Positions 8,153 through 16,821 of a stretch of 32,477 nt of DNA are shown in pieces. The first letter of the stretch is position 1. Each line of letters starts with the position of its first letter. Location of the stretch: assembly GCA_964390795.1 (NCBI GenBank), contig CAYMLQ010000026.1, positions 1-32,477 of the forward strand, given 5' to 3'. Both the position numbers and the translations under genes were made by a program. The notes beneath the pieces were generated by a model, which made no database searches, had not been told where the DNA came from, and was given only the letters and a program-made list of their open reading frames with translations. This DNA comes from CAYMLQ01 sp964390795. Its GTDB lineage: Bacteria > Verrucomicrobiota > Kiritimatiellia > RFP12 > UBA1067.

Positions 8153-9096
8153 ACTTCAATCTCCGTACCGCCTCGTTCGCGGCTCTTGATTCCGCCGATC
8201 AACAGCCGCATCAGTTCCGCCGTGTGCCCAAAAGGATAGGGCCGCTCCCCGCTCTTCAGGTAACCGGCGAACTCCGTGAGTTGTGCCTTAAACGTCGAAA
8301 ACGTGTCTTTTGTGACCACGGTCGCGTTTCCCTTGGTTCCGCACAGCGCCATCGCCCCGCCGTAGACGATCTCCTTGCCGCAAGCGATCACCACATCCGC
8401 ACCGCACCGGTGCCTGAGATGTACCAGATTGCGCTCAGCCGTGCCCGTGTTGCGGACCGATACATATCCCGGCCCCGTGATGCTATACACTGCCTCAAGC
8501 GCGTGAATCCCGTAGGTTTCCCACTTTTTCGCCATTGGCATCGAAATGAAACGCCACTCGCCGAGCGTCGTGCTCGGATACTGGTAAGGCGCGTATTCCG
8601 CGGCAAAGCGCGTGGAACTCGATGACAGGATCGCCGCGCCCTCCGCTACCCAACGCTCGAAAATCTCCAGATCCGCCGCAGTGTCGCACAGCGGTTTGTC
8701 AATGAAGACCGGCACCCCCGCCTCGACAAACGGCCGCGCTCGCGCCACATGCTCTCCGCCGATGTCGGTCGCGATCAGCACCGCGTCCACCTGTCCGATC
8801 ATCGCTTCCGGGGTCTCAACGACCTGCGGGATCAACGCGCACTGCGCCACCTGTTCCGCATCCTTCCTGTCATCGCAAAACACCTGCGCCACCTTCAGGC
8901 CCTCGATCCCGAACGCCTCCGGCGGCTGAGCGTTCAGATAGACCGGTATCCCCGCAAACGGACACTCCCGCGTCATCCGCTCACGGTCATACCCGTTGAT
9001 GATCGCGCTCCAGGAATACGGATGCCCGTTGCCCTCGGTCATGCCGATCACGCCCAACCGGATCGCCCTAACATCTTTCACAAAAGCCTTTATCAT
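8149..9096 (-). CDS. Gfo/Idh/MocA family oxidoreductase
   Basis: A 315-residue NAD(P)-dependent sugar oxidoreductase-like protein. The N-terminal Rossmann region begins IRLGVIGMTEGNGHPYSW, where the usual G-x-G-x-x-G turn is replaced by a G-M-T-E-G-N-G-H-P-Y-S-W loop; I associate this variant with family members in sugar-modification clusters, from memory. The later landmark FIDKPLCDT corresponds to the EKP motif, with Lys as the catalytic-site residue. The C-terminal alpha/beta domain ends in a helix with GHTAELMRLL. The ATG at 9094-9096 is chosen because AAAGGAG lies 6 bases upstream; a longer reading to 9165 adds residues with no family match. The gene is coupled to the downstream SDR. Role: probably oxidation, reduction or epimerisation of an imported sugar. 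Confidence 0.87.
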   Translation of the reverse strand: MIKAFVKDVRAIRLGVIGMTEGNGHPYSWSAIINGYDRERMTRECPFAGIPVYLNAQPPEAFGIEGLKVAQVFCDDRKDAEQVAQCALIPQVVETPEAMIGQVDAVLIATDIGGEHVARARPFVEAGVPVFIDKPLCDTAADLEIFERWVAEGAAILSSSSTRFAAEYAPYQYPSTTLGEWRFISMPMAKKWETYGIHALEAVYSITGPGYVSVRNTGTAERNLVHLRHRCGADVVIACGKEIVYGGAMALCGTKGNATVVTKDTFSTFKAQLTEFAGYLKSGERPYPFGHTAELMRLLIGGIKSRERGGTEIEV

Positions 9097-9172
9097 CCTG
9101 TCTCCTTTTGCAAAAACACCTCTCACGCCCAAGTCCGAGTCTCCCCAACTAATAAACGAACGCACTAATGAA

Positions 9173-11857
9173 CTAATGGACTTCTCGTCCCTTCTCCCCC
9201 CGTTTCCAAATCAGCCCGTCAATTCCCGTCTTGCGGTTGGGAAACACTACGCTCACCGCCAACGCCGTCACGAGACAAGTCAAAATCCCGATCGCGCCAT
9301 ACAGGAGCAGATGCGGCTTCCACGGCAACCCCGATTGACTCAACCCGATACAAACCACGTAGTTCGCTGCAAGGCCCGCCAGAGCCGCCGTTGCGCCTAC
9401 GCGCCGCGTGAAGATGCCGAGTATGAAGAGACACGCGAGCCCGCTGGTCAGAATGCCGATGAACTTCAGGAACTGGTCATACATCGCGCGAACGTCCATG
9501 TTCGCCAGCGTCAGCGCTCCCGCCATGCCCGCCAGCCCCACCACGACCGTGCAGGCCTGCCCGAAATGGACCTGGGTTTGGTCGGACGTTTTTTTACGCA
9601 GGCGCATGAAAAAGTCACTCGTGAGAGCCGTGGCGCAAGAGTTCATATTGGCAGCCAGCGTGGTGATCGTCGCGGCGAACAGCGCGGCCATCACCAGTCC
9701 GGCAACACCTGTGGGGAGGTCGTTTGCCATAAACATCGGCAGGATCGAATCGGCTTTGGGCATCGTCACCGCCAGCCGCTCGGGATGGCTCCGGTAAAAC
9801 GTGAACAGGGCCGTGCCGATACCGAAAGTCAGGAACCCAAAGGCCGCAAAAGGCACGTTCATCCACAAGCTCTTCCCTGCCTCGTGCAGATTCTTGGTTG
9901 TCATATAGCGCTGGATCACAACCTGATCGCTGGTGTAGGAAATCAGACACTCGACAAAGCCGCCGATCAGCACCACCCAGAGGACCGGCTGCGAGAAGTC
10001 GAAAGCAAAATCGAACGTGTCGAGCTTTCCGGCCCGGCTCGCGATTTCAAAGAAACCCGCCAGCCCGCCGTCCGTCCCGGCCACCAGAAGTGTGAAGAGC
10101 AGGATCTGGCCGCCGATCAGCACCACACACTGCACCACGTCACTCCAGATCACCGCCTCAATCCCGCCCGTCGTGCAATACAGGACCGTCAGCAGACACA
10201 CGACGATAATGCAGACGTTCACGTCCGTGCCGCTCGCCGCCGCGACGACCAGCGCGGGCAGGTATGCCACGACAGATACTCGCGCGACCATGAAGACTAT
10301 GAACGCCAAGCTCGCGAACATCCGGCAGACCAGGTTGAAGCGCAACTCCAGATATTCATAGGCGCAGGTCAGGTTCAGTTTACGGAAAAAGGGCAGATAA
10401 CAGCCGATCACCAGCGGCGGGATCAGAATCATCGTGAAAATCTTCGGCAAGTAGCGCCAATCCGACATGTAGGCCAGCGCCGGTACAGCGAGAAACGAGA
10501 TGGAACTCGACATCGCCGCGAGGATGCTCATGCCCGCGGCCCACCACGGGATGCGTCCGCCTCCCCTGAAAAAGTCGTCGGCGCTCTTCTTCTTGCGCAT
10601 GAACCACCAGCCCAGCGCGGCCAGCGCGATAAAGTAGACCCCCATCACCGCCCAGTTCAGAAAGTGGAACGTCCGGTGCCGGACAAACCGCCCGACCGCG
10701 CAGAGGGGTGTGCGGATGCCCGGCTGAACCTCTCCCGTCGCCAACAAGACCGTGCCATCCGAACGTTTCAACACGGCACCGCCCACCGTCGGCAGAAGGG
10801 GCGAATCGCCCAGCACGAACCACCGGTCCGTCACCGTATGATACGCCAGCACCTTCCGGTTCCAGCGGTTACGGTCCGGCGTGACCGACCGGTGCGCGGT
10901 TTGCTGCGCCTCCAGCGCCTCGCCCGTCAGCGTCGCCAGCTTGCGCTGGTTGTCGTCAAAATAGGCCGCGTCAAGCCCGCCGAAAAACAGCACGTGCTGG
11001 TCGCCGCTCGTCACGCACTTGGCCCCGATCAGCGGCCATGCGGCCGAGTCCGACCCTTTGGGGCTTGCGGGCGCGACCGGATGCCAGCGGCCCGACGCGT
11101 CCGGCTGAGCAAGGTCATACCCGAAGCCGTCCGCCAGCGACTGGAATATCCCCTCCGCGTTCTTGGCGTACCCGCCGAGCACATACAGCTCGGTCGTCTT
11201 CTGGTCGCCGTTCTGCACAAAGGCCACCGGCTGCATCCGGCCTTTCGGCCCGGACAGGGCGGGCAGGGGGCGCCACCCCACCTGCGGCGCGTCCAGGTCG
11301 AGCGTCCAGACATCGCTCGAAAGGGCCTCCGCAGTCTCACCGCCCGCCACGTAAACGCGGTTGTCTCTAGACGCCGCGCCCCCCAGCCGCACCCCGCACG
11401 GGAAGTCCGGCAGGGCCGTCTCGACTGCCCGGCCCTGCGCCGCATCCCACGTCAGCAGGAACACGCGCGAGGTGGGTTTCCCCTCTGTGCCGCCGCCTAT
11501 GCACACGACCCCGCGCGGCGTTGTGGCGGACATCCCCTCGTCAAGAGGCTGCGACAGCTTTCCGGCCAACACCCAGTTCGTACCGCCCGGCGGCAGCGCG
11601 TAGATCTCCGCGCAATAACATTTCTTCCCACCCTTGCGCAGCGGCTCGTCCGGGACATTCGATCCACCTGCAAGCAACGCAACCCCATTGTGCTCGCCAA
11701 AAAACGGCGAACCCACACCGATGGCCGCGCGTCCGTCCGCCTGCGGCGGCAGCGAAAAGCCCGCTGACCACTCCAGCCCGACCGGCGGTGTTGCCGCCTG
11801 CGTCAGACATGCCAGAAGCAGCACACTGGCGAATATTTCCTGTTTCCGAGGTAACAT
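9173..11857 (-). CDS. Kelch/NanM-like mutarotase-type domain fused to SSS sodium:solute symporter
   Basis: An 894-residue two-part protein. Residues 1-22 look like a signal peptide (cleavage near TQAA). Residues about 25-390 form a Kelch-type beta-propeller with repeated glycine pairs (LLAGGSN, VCIGGGTEG, VYVAGGETAE, LYVLGGYAKN, LFFGGLDAA), resembling N-acetylneuraminate epimerase NanM and the cyclically permuted mutarotases. From about residue 399 to the end are some 12-13 hydrophobic segments of a sodium:solute symporter, with the family segment KSADDFFRGGGRIPWWAAG early and a C-terminal 'FIGILTSGLACLFILGIF' core. The propeller would sit outside the inner membrane and could convert the sugar anomer before sodium-driven import. 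In this NagA-containing operon the cargo is probably an amino sugar or sialic acid. The start ATG (11855-11857) has only a weak GGAACGGGG ribosome site. Confidence 0.88.
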   Translation of the reverse strand: MLPRKQEIFASVLLLACLTQAATPPVGLEWSAGFSLPPQADGRAAIGVGSPFFGEHNGVALLAGGSNVPDEPLRKGGKKCYCAEIYALPPGGTNWVLAGKLSQPLDEGMSATTPRGVVCIGGGTEGKPTSRVFLLTWDAAQGRAVETALPDFPCGVRLGGAASRDNRVYVAGGETAEALSSDVWTLDLDAPQVGWRPLPALSGPKGRMQPVAFVQNGDQKTTELYVLGGYAKNAEGIFQSLADGFGYDLAQPDASGRWHPVAPASPKGSDSAAWPLIGAKCVTSGDQHVLFFGGLDAAYFDDNQRKLATLTGEALEAQQTAHRSVTPDRNRWNRKVLAYHTVTDRWFVLGDSPLLPTVGGAVLKRSDGTVLLATGEVQPGIRTPLCAVGRFVRHRTFHFLNWAVMGVYFIALAALGWWFMRKKKSADDFFRGGGRIPWWAAGMSILAAMSSSISFLAVPALAYMSDWRYLPKIFTMILIPPLVIGCYLPFFRKLNLTCAYEYLELRFNLVCRMFASLAFIVFMVARVSVVAYLPALVVAAASGTDVNVCIIVVCLLTVLYCTTGGIEAVIWSDVVQCVVLIGGQILLFTLLVAGTDGGLAGFFEIASRAGKLDTFDFAFDFSQPVLWVVLIGGFVECLISYTSDQVVIQRYMTTKNLHEAGKSLWMNVPFAAFGFLTFGIGTALFTFYRSHPERLAVTMPKADSILPMFMANDLPTGVAGLVMAALFAATITTLAANMNSCATALTSDFFMRLRKKTSDQTQVHFGQACTVVVGLAGMAGALTLANMDVRAMYDQFLKFIGILTSGLACLFILGIFTRRVGATAALAGLAANYVVCIGLSQSGLPWKPHLLLYGAIGILTCLVTALAVSVVFPNRKTGIDGLIWKRGEKGREVH

Positions 11858-11887
11858 GAATAGCCCCGTTCCTACCTGTTTGTCGTA

Positions 11888-11901
11888 CCGCCTTCAGGCG
11901 G
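11888..11901. repeat. Short perfect palindrome (CCGCC-TTCA-GGCGG)
   Basis: In the 84-base gap between the aldolase and symporter genes lies CCGCCTTCAGGCGG, a 5-bp perfect stem with a tetraloop flanked by GTCGTA and CAACGCGAC. It could be an intercistronic mRNA hairpin that adjusts expression of the symporter, or one copy of a dispersed genomic palindrome. There is no T-run after it on either strand, so it is not a good terminator. Confidence 0.4.
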
Positions 11902-11941
11902 CAACGCGACCCTGACGTACTGTCCTTTTGTCAACAGCATG

Positions 11942-12757
11942 TCAGTCCCGGCCATAAAGGCTTTTATTGCCCGTCGCCGGGCGTTTGGTGAACTCGGCCA
12001 TGACCGCTTTGCAGTAGTTCGACAGCCCCACGACGTCCGCGCCCATGGAAAGGAAACGGTAACCCAGCGCGAGCAGCTCATCGAGATTGCCGGGGGAGGC
12101 CACGGTGCCCGCGAACTTGCCGTGGGCCAAGGCCGCCTCGGCCACGCGGCGGCGCGCGTCCAGCAGTTGCGGGTGATCCCATTGTCCCGGCGCGCCGATC
12201 CCATGGCTGAAATCGCCGGGGCCGAAAAAGAGCATGTCGATGCCCGGCAGCGCCGCGATCGCGTCCAGCTCGGCCATCGGCTCGGGATCTTCAATCTGCA
12301 CAACCACAAAGCGCTGTTCATTCGCCTGCTTCAGATAGTCCAGAAAGTCGATATTGCAGTAGGCGCCGTCGGCATTGCCGCCATCCACCGGGCGGCGGCC
12401 GAGCGGATGAAAGCGGGTCATGCGCACGACGGCCTGCGCGTCGGCAAGGCTCATGACATGCGGCACCATGATCCCGGCGGCGTCCATCTCCAGCGGACGG
12501 ATATAGTCGCTGTAGCTGCCGCGGGAAACCCGCACCAGAACGTCGGCGTCGTGCGCCTTGGCGGCCAGAATCCCCTTCTCGATCACCGCCAGATCGTTCG
12601 GCACGTGTTCCATGTCCGACCACAGGCAGTCGAAGCCCGCCATCGCGGCGATTTCCATGGCACGCGCATCGGCCAAGTTGGACTTAAAACAACTCGCGAT
12701 CTCGCCCGCTCGCAGTTTAGCCAGCGTTCGGCTGGGACGCATTTTCTGCGTAATCAT
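11942..12757 (-). CDS. HpcH/HpaI-family (class II) aldolase
   Basis: A 271-residue protein of the HpcH/HpaI aldolase/citrate lyase family, which cleaves 2-keto-3-deoxy acids to pyruvate plus an aldehyde using a divalent metal. The family core is visible: SDMEHVPND (His in the active site), VLVRVSRGSYSDY (catalytic Arg strand), GIMVPHVMS, the metal-ligand Glu in VVQIEDPEPM and the metal-ligand Asp in FFGPGDFSHGIG. Length matches the family (about 255-270). The ATG at 12755-12757 has AAGGGGG upstream and starts one base from the stop of the preceding gene, so they are coupled. In this operon a 2-keto-3-deoxy sugar acid, such as one derived from sialic acid or an oxidised amino sugar, is a reasonable substrate; that is inference. 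Confidence 0.9.
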   Translation of the reverse strand: MITQKMRPSRTLAKLRAGEIASCFKSNLADARAMEIAAMAGFDCLWSDMEHVPNDLAVIEKGILAAKAHDADVLVRVSRGSYSDYIRPLEMDAAGIMVPHVMSLADAQAVVRMTRFHPLGRRPVDGGNADGAYCNIDFLDYLKQANEQRFVVVQIEDPEPMAELDAIAALPGIDMLFFGPGDFSHGIGAPGQWDHPQLLDARRRVAEAALAHGKFAGTVASPGNLDELLALGYRFLSMGADVVGLSNYCKAVMAEFTKRPATGNKSLYGRD

Positions 12758-12758
12758 G

Positions 12759-14378
12759 TCATTCCCCCTTTTCATATAAACGAATTGCAATCTCAACACG
12801 TTCGACCTTTACGGGATCATTGCCAACTGCCCGGACTGCCAATACGTCGCGTTTTTTGCCGGACAAAGCCGTTCGTGGAAACACGTTGGTCACGAGACGG
12901 TTACCGTTCTTCAAGGTCTCATCGCAGAGAAGTTTCCCTAAGACACCATTTAGGCACACGCTGGGGAGCGTGCCCTCAGCGGTGGGAGCCGCGACCTCGA
13001 TCTGCACCTCGATCTGCCACCCCGCCCCCAGCAAAGGTCCCAACGGCAATTCGAACGAAAGATGTGTCCCGCTGGCCGGCAGCGGAGCGTGGTAGTCCTC
13101 ACCTAGAAAGGTGACGTCGCGGTAGGTCACCGCGTGACGGCGCGGCAGTTTCAGAAGTTCCTTCAGGGACGAGAACGCTTTGAGCGTGCGCTGGTATTCA
13201 GGAAGGGACCAGCCCGGGCTGCCGTTCTGAAAGTAGTTAAAGAGGTAAACCGCATCCGCGCCACCCGACAGGACGGCGACCGCCGCGCCGACAGCCTCAT
13301 CAGGAGTCACCCTCCGCGGCGGTGAAGCGGGACCGGGACGATAGAGCACCTCCAAGCCGCCTGCCAGCGTCACGCGGTCACCCAAAAGCCCACTCCACTT
13401 CTCCAGCGGCATAGCGAACTCCAACGTCGCCCAGCGAGGCGTGACAACCACGAGGTCAACCAGCCCCTCCTTGGCCCACGCCGGAACGTCGAATCCCAGT
13501 CCGAACGCCGTATCAGGACAGGAGGGAACGCGCACGCCCAGCAGCACCACATGGCCGCGGCGTTTGGCAGCGGTCTTGGCCAGTGTGCGGATCTCCCGCA
13601 GCCATTCGGTCAGGATTTTCCGCCCTTCCGGTTCTCTGCCCTTGCTGAACAGATAAGGCTCGCGCATAAAGTCCAGTTCCAGGCCTGCGATATCGTAGCG
13701 TTCGAGCGTCTCTTTGATCAGCGCCAGATAGTGCTCCCGCACCTCCGCATGCGCGTAGTCCAGCGCGCGGGCGAAGTAACCCGGATGCCCCTGGCGGAAG
13801 AGTTCAGGTTTGCGCCACAGCGCACTGTGAAACGGATGATCGAGGTTGTCGTTGCAGTGGACGTCGTTCATGCGTATGGAGATCCAGGGCACAACGCCGC
13901 GCTCACGGCAACGCTGGATCACGCGCGCCGGATAGTCCACGCCTTCCTTGTGGACGGCGAGCATATTCCCCACCCATTTACGATAGCTCCTGCGCTGCTC
14001 AGGCGGCAAAGGCACGAGAAACGGCTGATCATCCGAACCGTTTGGGTCGTACCCGTCCCAGAAGGCCTCCCAGACTTTGCTGCGGTAGTTGGTTCGCCGC
14101 GAGCTCGTATTACACATCAGCACGTTCACACCGGAATCCGCCAGCACGTCAACATAGCGGTCCACCACCTCGCCGGCCTTTCCCGCCGGAAAATCCTGAC
14201 AGGCGAAAAAATTCGTGCAGTCTTCGTTGTGCAGCAACCCGGTCAACGGTGTGTGCGGCGCCGCGTCAGCCTTCACCTCCGCCTTCACCTGTCCTAACGA
14301 ACGGAACGAGGGCGAGACAAAGGCCAATCCGGCAGTCCCCAACTTCAACACAGTGCGTCGAGAAACGGATGTTTTCAT
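12759..14378 (-). CDS. Tat-exported TIM-barrel protein, glycoside-hydrolase-like
   Basis: A 539-residue protein beginning with a twin-arginine signal (SRRTVLKLG at residues 6-14), so folded export is predicted. The body resembles the 'glycosyl-hydrolase-like' TIM-barrel proteins common in Planctomycetes and Lentisphaerae: VNVLMCNTSSRR, a substrate-groove segment PWISIRMNDVHCND near residues 164-177, and IAGLELDFMREPYLF near 230-244, whose Glu234 and Asp236 sit where a barrel-strand acid would be. A C-terminal beta-rich region from about residue 430 may be a small sandwich domain. It overlaps the fusion gene upstream by four bases (start 14376-14378) and the aldolase downstream is one base away. 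Function is not certain; a periplasmic glycoside hydrolase feeding the symporter is the leading idea. Confidence 0.75.
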   Translation of the reverse strand: MKTSVSRRTVLKLGTAGLAFVSPSFRSLGQVKAEVKADAAPHTPLTGLLHNEDCTNFFACQDFPAGKAGEVVDRYVDVLADSGVNVLMCNTSSRRTNYRSKVWEAFWDGYDPNGSDDQPFLVPLPPEQRRSYRKWVGNMLAVHKEGVDYPARVIQRCRERGVVPWISIRMNDVHCNDNLDHPFHSALWRKPELFRQGHPGYFARALDYAHAEVREHYLALIKETLERYDIAGLELDFMREPYLFSKGREPEGRKILTEWLREIRTLAKTAAKRRGHVVLLGVRVPSCPDTAFGLGFDVPAWAKEGLVDLVVVTPRWATLEFAMPLEKWSGLLGDRVTLAGGLEVLYRPGPASPPRRVTPDEAVGAAVAVLSGGADAVYLFNYFQNGSPGWSLPEYQRTLKAFSSLKELLKLPRRHAVTYRDVTFLGEDYHAPLPASGTHLSFELPLGPLLGAGWQIEVQIEVAAPTAEGTLPSVCLNGVLGKLLCDETLKNGNRLVTNVFPRTALSGKKRDVLAVRAVGNDPVKVERVEIAIRLYEKGE

Positions 14379-16687
14379 AAGAGCCGCTTGAAGCCGCTGT
14401 GCGCGACAGGTCCGCGTAAACGGCTCGTGACGTCATCTTCAGCCAGCGCCTGCGCCAGTTCGCCGAACACGTGATCAACCGCCTCGGCATAACGGTCGAC
14501 AACCGCATCGGTATGCGACAGCGTCGGATAGAGCCCCGTACCCGCCAGAAACCCGAGTTCCAGCATGCGCTGAGTATAGAGCGTCCGCAGCGCATCCGCT
14601 TGGGGATGTTTGAAGCTGAAATGCGCCAGACAGGGGTACCCGCCGACCTGAACCGGCAGACCGTGCCGCAACGCGCTATCCTCCCAGCCACGCTGCACGC
14701 GGCTGCCGACCCGTGCGACAAGCCCCGGCACGTCCAGCTCCCGCATCTTGCGCAAGGTGGCAAGCGCGGCCACCGGGCCCACGCTTTCCGTCCAGTACGT
14801 GCTGCTGATGAACGACCCGTTCGCGCCGGACATGGCCGCGGCGGTACCGATCACAGCGGCCATCGGGTGGCCGTTGCCAAGCGCCTTGGCAAAGACCGCC
14901 AGGTCAGGCGCGACGCCGAGTTTCAGGTGGGCCCCGCCGAAGTGCAGCCTCCATCCGATGCTGATCTCGTCGAAAATCAGCAGGGCCCCGACACGGTGCG
15001 CCTGATCGCGCACAAACGCCAGAAGCCCCGGATCGGGATCCTCGCTGCGGCACGGTTCCATAATCACGGCGGCGAGGCGCTCACCGTGCTGCGCAATAAT
15101 GGCCTCGAACTGCTCGCGGTTGTTGAAGGTGAACGCAACCGTCGTGCCCCGCAGTTCCCTCGGCACGCCCAGCGGGCTCAACCCCGGCAGGAGGTGGCCA
15201 CGCAACGTATCGCTGTCGCCGAGATTGGCCGCCAGATACCAGTCCTGCCAACCGCTATACCCGCAGATTGCCACAACCGAGCGGTCGGTGGTCGCCCGGG
15301 CGATACGCACCGCCATCGCGCACGCTTCACCTCCGCAACGGGCAAAACGGGCCTGCTCTGCCCATGGATGTATCTCGCAGAGCAGGTCTGCCAATTCGAC
15401 CTCTTCCGGGGCGTTGAGTGAACACATGCTGCCCAGTGAAATGCGACGCCGTACGGCAGCGGTGACATCGGGATCACGAAAGCCGAGCAGACAAGAACCG
15501 ATCCCGTTCGTGGACAGATCGTAATAGTGTCGGCCATCCAGATCCCAGGTCTCGCAACCGCGCGCCTCGCGAAAATAGGCAGGCCACTGTTCGGGTGCCA
15601 GCATCTCCGGCCGCTTGCTCAGAAGTTGTGTGCCGCCGGGTATCCGCTGTTTGGCGTGCCGGTACAACTCCTGGGTGCGGAGGACGCCGGGTTCCGGGGC
15701 CAGCCCCAGCACACGTCGGGCGTTATCGGCGAACACGTCCTGCAGATCGTCCGAGTTGAGTCCAAAGGCCCGGGCCGCGGCCAGAAGCGCCCGTAGGCTT
15801 TCCAGCCCCACGGGGAGCGGTCGGCAGGCCGGCTGCGCCCCGTTCAATGTGACAGGGGTAAGCCAGATGAACCCGTCACCGACGGTCACGCACCGCCCGC
15901 GCATTTCAGACACAGGAAAATCACTGCCCCAGAGCAGGCGGCGAGGGCCGAAGGCGTCAAGCAATGCGGTGATGGGTTCGGCTTCGCAGATTGCGGACGT
16001 ATCGAACCAGATATTCGGCAGGCCGCTCAGACCGGCTTGCCCCGCTGCGGCATTGGGCGCATGGAAGGACCGGCCGCAATGCGCCAGGATCACCCGCGCT
16101 CCGGAAAACCGTTCGCAATGATCCCGCAGATAACGCAGATTGCCGCTATCGGCCAACGCCCCGGCGCGCACAAGATGGAGGGTGATCACCAGACCCCGTT
16201 CGTGTGCCAGCGGCCAAACCCATTCGGGGACGTAGTCGCCCGGCAACGCATCGAACGTCGGCTGACGGTCGCTGTAGGTGTGATAGGGCTTAAAGCCGGC
16301 GAAGTGCTCATGCCTGAGCAGAGGCTCCACGTCTGACGGCATCATGCCCGGCGCTACGAGGGCGAGGGCTTTGGTTTCCGGAAGCCCGGCGGTCGTTTGC
16401 ATCATCCAATCATTGACAGCGGTGATGCGCTCCCGCGCGACGAAAGGTACGGGAATAAAGAGCGCGCCGGCCACGCGCGAGCACCCGACCTGCCGACCGA
16501 TATGCTCCCGCCACACCGCCGGCGTGACTTCATCCGGCCCTGTCGCGAAGATGTTATCAGGCACAACGGACAACGTGTCTTTGCGGTAAAGATGCGCGTG
16601 AACGTCGAAGGCCTGCGCCGGCAGGCAGGTCCCAAACGACTGGGCCGCGAGCGCGTCGTCGTTCTCGAATTGCCAGTCCTTAACCAC
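14375..16687 (-). CDS. Amidohydrolase fused to class III aminotransferase
   Basis: A 770-residue bifunctional protein. Residues about 20-330 are an amidohydrolase (amidohydrolase_2-type metal-dependent hydrolase): His30 and His32 in FDVHAHLY, His171 in ITLHLVRAG, His203 in ILAHCGRSF and Asp256 in LLWGSDFPVS, the full expected metal/catalytic set. Residues about 335-755 are a PLP-dependent class III aminotransferase resembling glutamate-1-semialdehyde aminomutase: RIPGGTQLLSKRP, then Asp573 of LIFDEISIGWR (pairs with the PLP ring nitrogen) and Lys601 of FAKALGNGHPMAAV (Schiff base). The start is a GTG at 16685-16687 with AGGAG upstream. It is the first gene of the 13-gene minus-strand run and has a four-base overlap with the next gene. 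Both halves appear catalytically intact. Substrates are unknown; hydrolysis of a lactone or amide followed by transamination of the product is inference. Confidence 0.87.
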   Translation of the reverse strand: MVKDWQFENDDALAAQSFGTCLPAQAFDVHAHLYRKDTLSVVPDNIFATGPDEVTPAVWREHIGRQVGCSRVAGALFIPVPFVARERITAVNDWMMQTTAGLPETKALALVAPGMMPSDVEPLLRHEHFAGFKPYHTYSDRQPTFDALPGDYVPEWVWPLAHERGLVITLHLVRAGALADSGNLRYLRDHCERFSGARVILAHCGRSFHAPNAAAGQAGLSGLPNIWFDTSAICEAEPITALLDAFGPRRLLWGSDFPVSEMRGRCVTVGDGFIWLTPVTLNGAQPACRPLPVGLESLRALLAAARAFGLNSDDLQDVFADNARRVLGLAPEPGVLRTQELYRHAKQRIPGGTQLLSKRPEMLAPEQWPAYFREARGCETWDLDGRHYYDLSTNGIGSCLLGFRDPDVTAAVRRRISLGSMCSLNAPEEVELADLLCEIHPWAEQARFARCGGEACAMAVRIARATTDRSVVAICGYSGWQDWYLAANLGDSDTLRGHLLPGLSPLGVPRELRGTTVAFTFNNREQFEAIIAQHGERLAAVIMEPCRSEDPDPGLLAFVRDQAHRVGALLIFDEISIGWRLHFGGAHLKLGVAPDLAVFAKALGNGHPMAAVIGTAAAMSGANGSFISSTYWTESVGPVAALATLRKMRELDVPGLVARVGSRVQRGWEDSALRHGLPVQVGGYPCLAHFSFKHPQADALRTLYTQRMLELGFLAGTGLYPTLSHTDAVVDRYAEAVDHVFGELAQALAEDDVTSRLRGPVAHSGFKRLL

Positions 16688-16730
16688 TTATAGATCTCCT
16701 GGAACGCGTTTCGACAAAATCCGTCCCACC

Positions 16731-16791
16731 AGCCAGCAGCCAGTGTTGCACGGGCTGCTGGCTGTCGGGCTCCCGTTCGCAGAGCCCGACA
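16731..16791. terminator. Two adjacent perfect stem-loops between the three-repeat gene and the operon
   Basis: Two perfect hairpins sit side by side: 16731-16741 pairs with 16753-16763 (11 bp, 11-base loop) and 16763-16772 pairs with 16782-16791 (10 bp, 9-base loop). They share base 16763. On the minus strand they follow the stop of the three-repeat gene and precede the first operon gene; only a short ATTTT lies after the second hairpin. They could act as a terminator or mRNA 3'-end stabiliser for the upstream gene, or as an attenuator for the operon. Function is not proven by sequence. Confidence 0.5.
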
Positions 16792-16821
16792 AAGTTTATA
16801 TCAGATAATTGAGCGCGTTCA

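Noticed and set aside
8996..11767. A 923-residue open frame on the + strand
   Set aside because: It is the antisense shadow of the Kelch-symporter gene: rich in Arg, His and Gln, without any family motif, while the minus strand gives a full two-domain protein.
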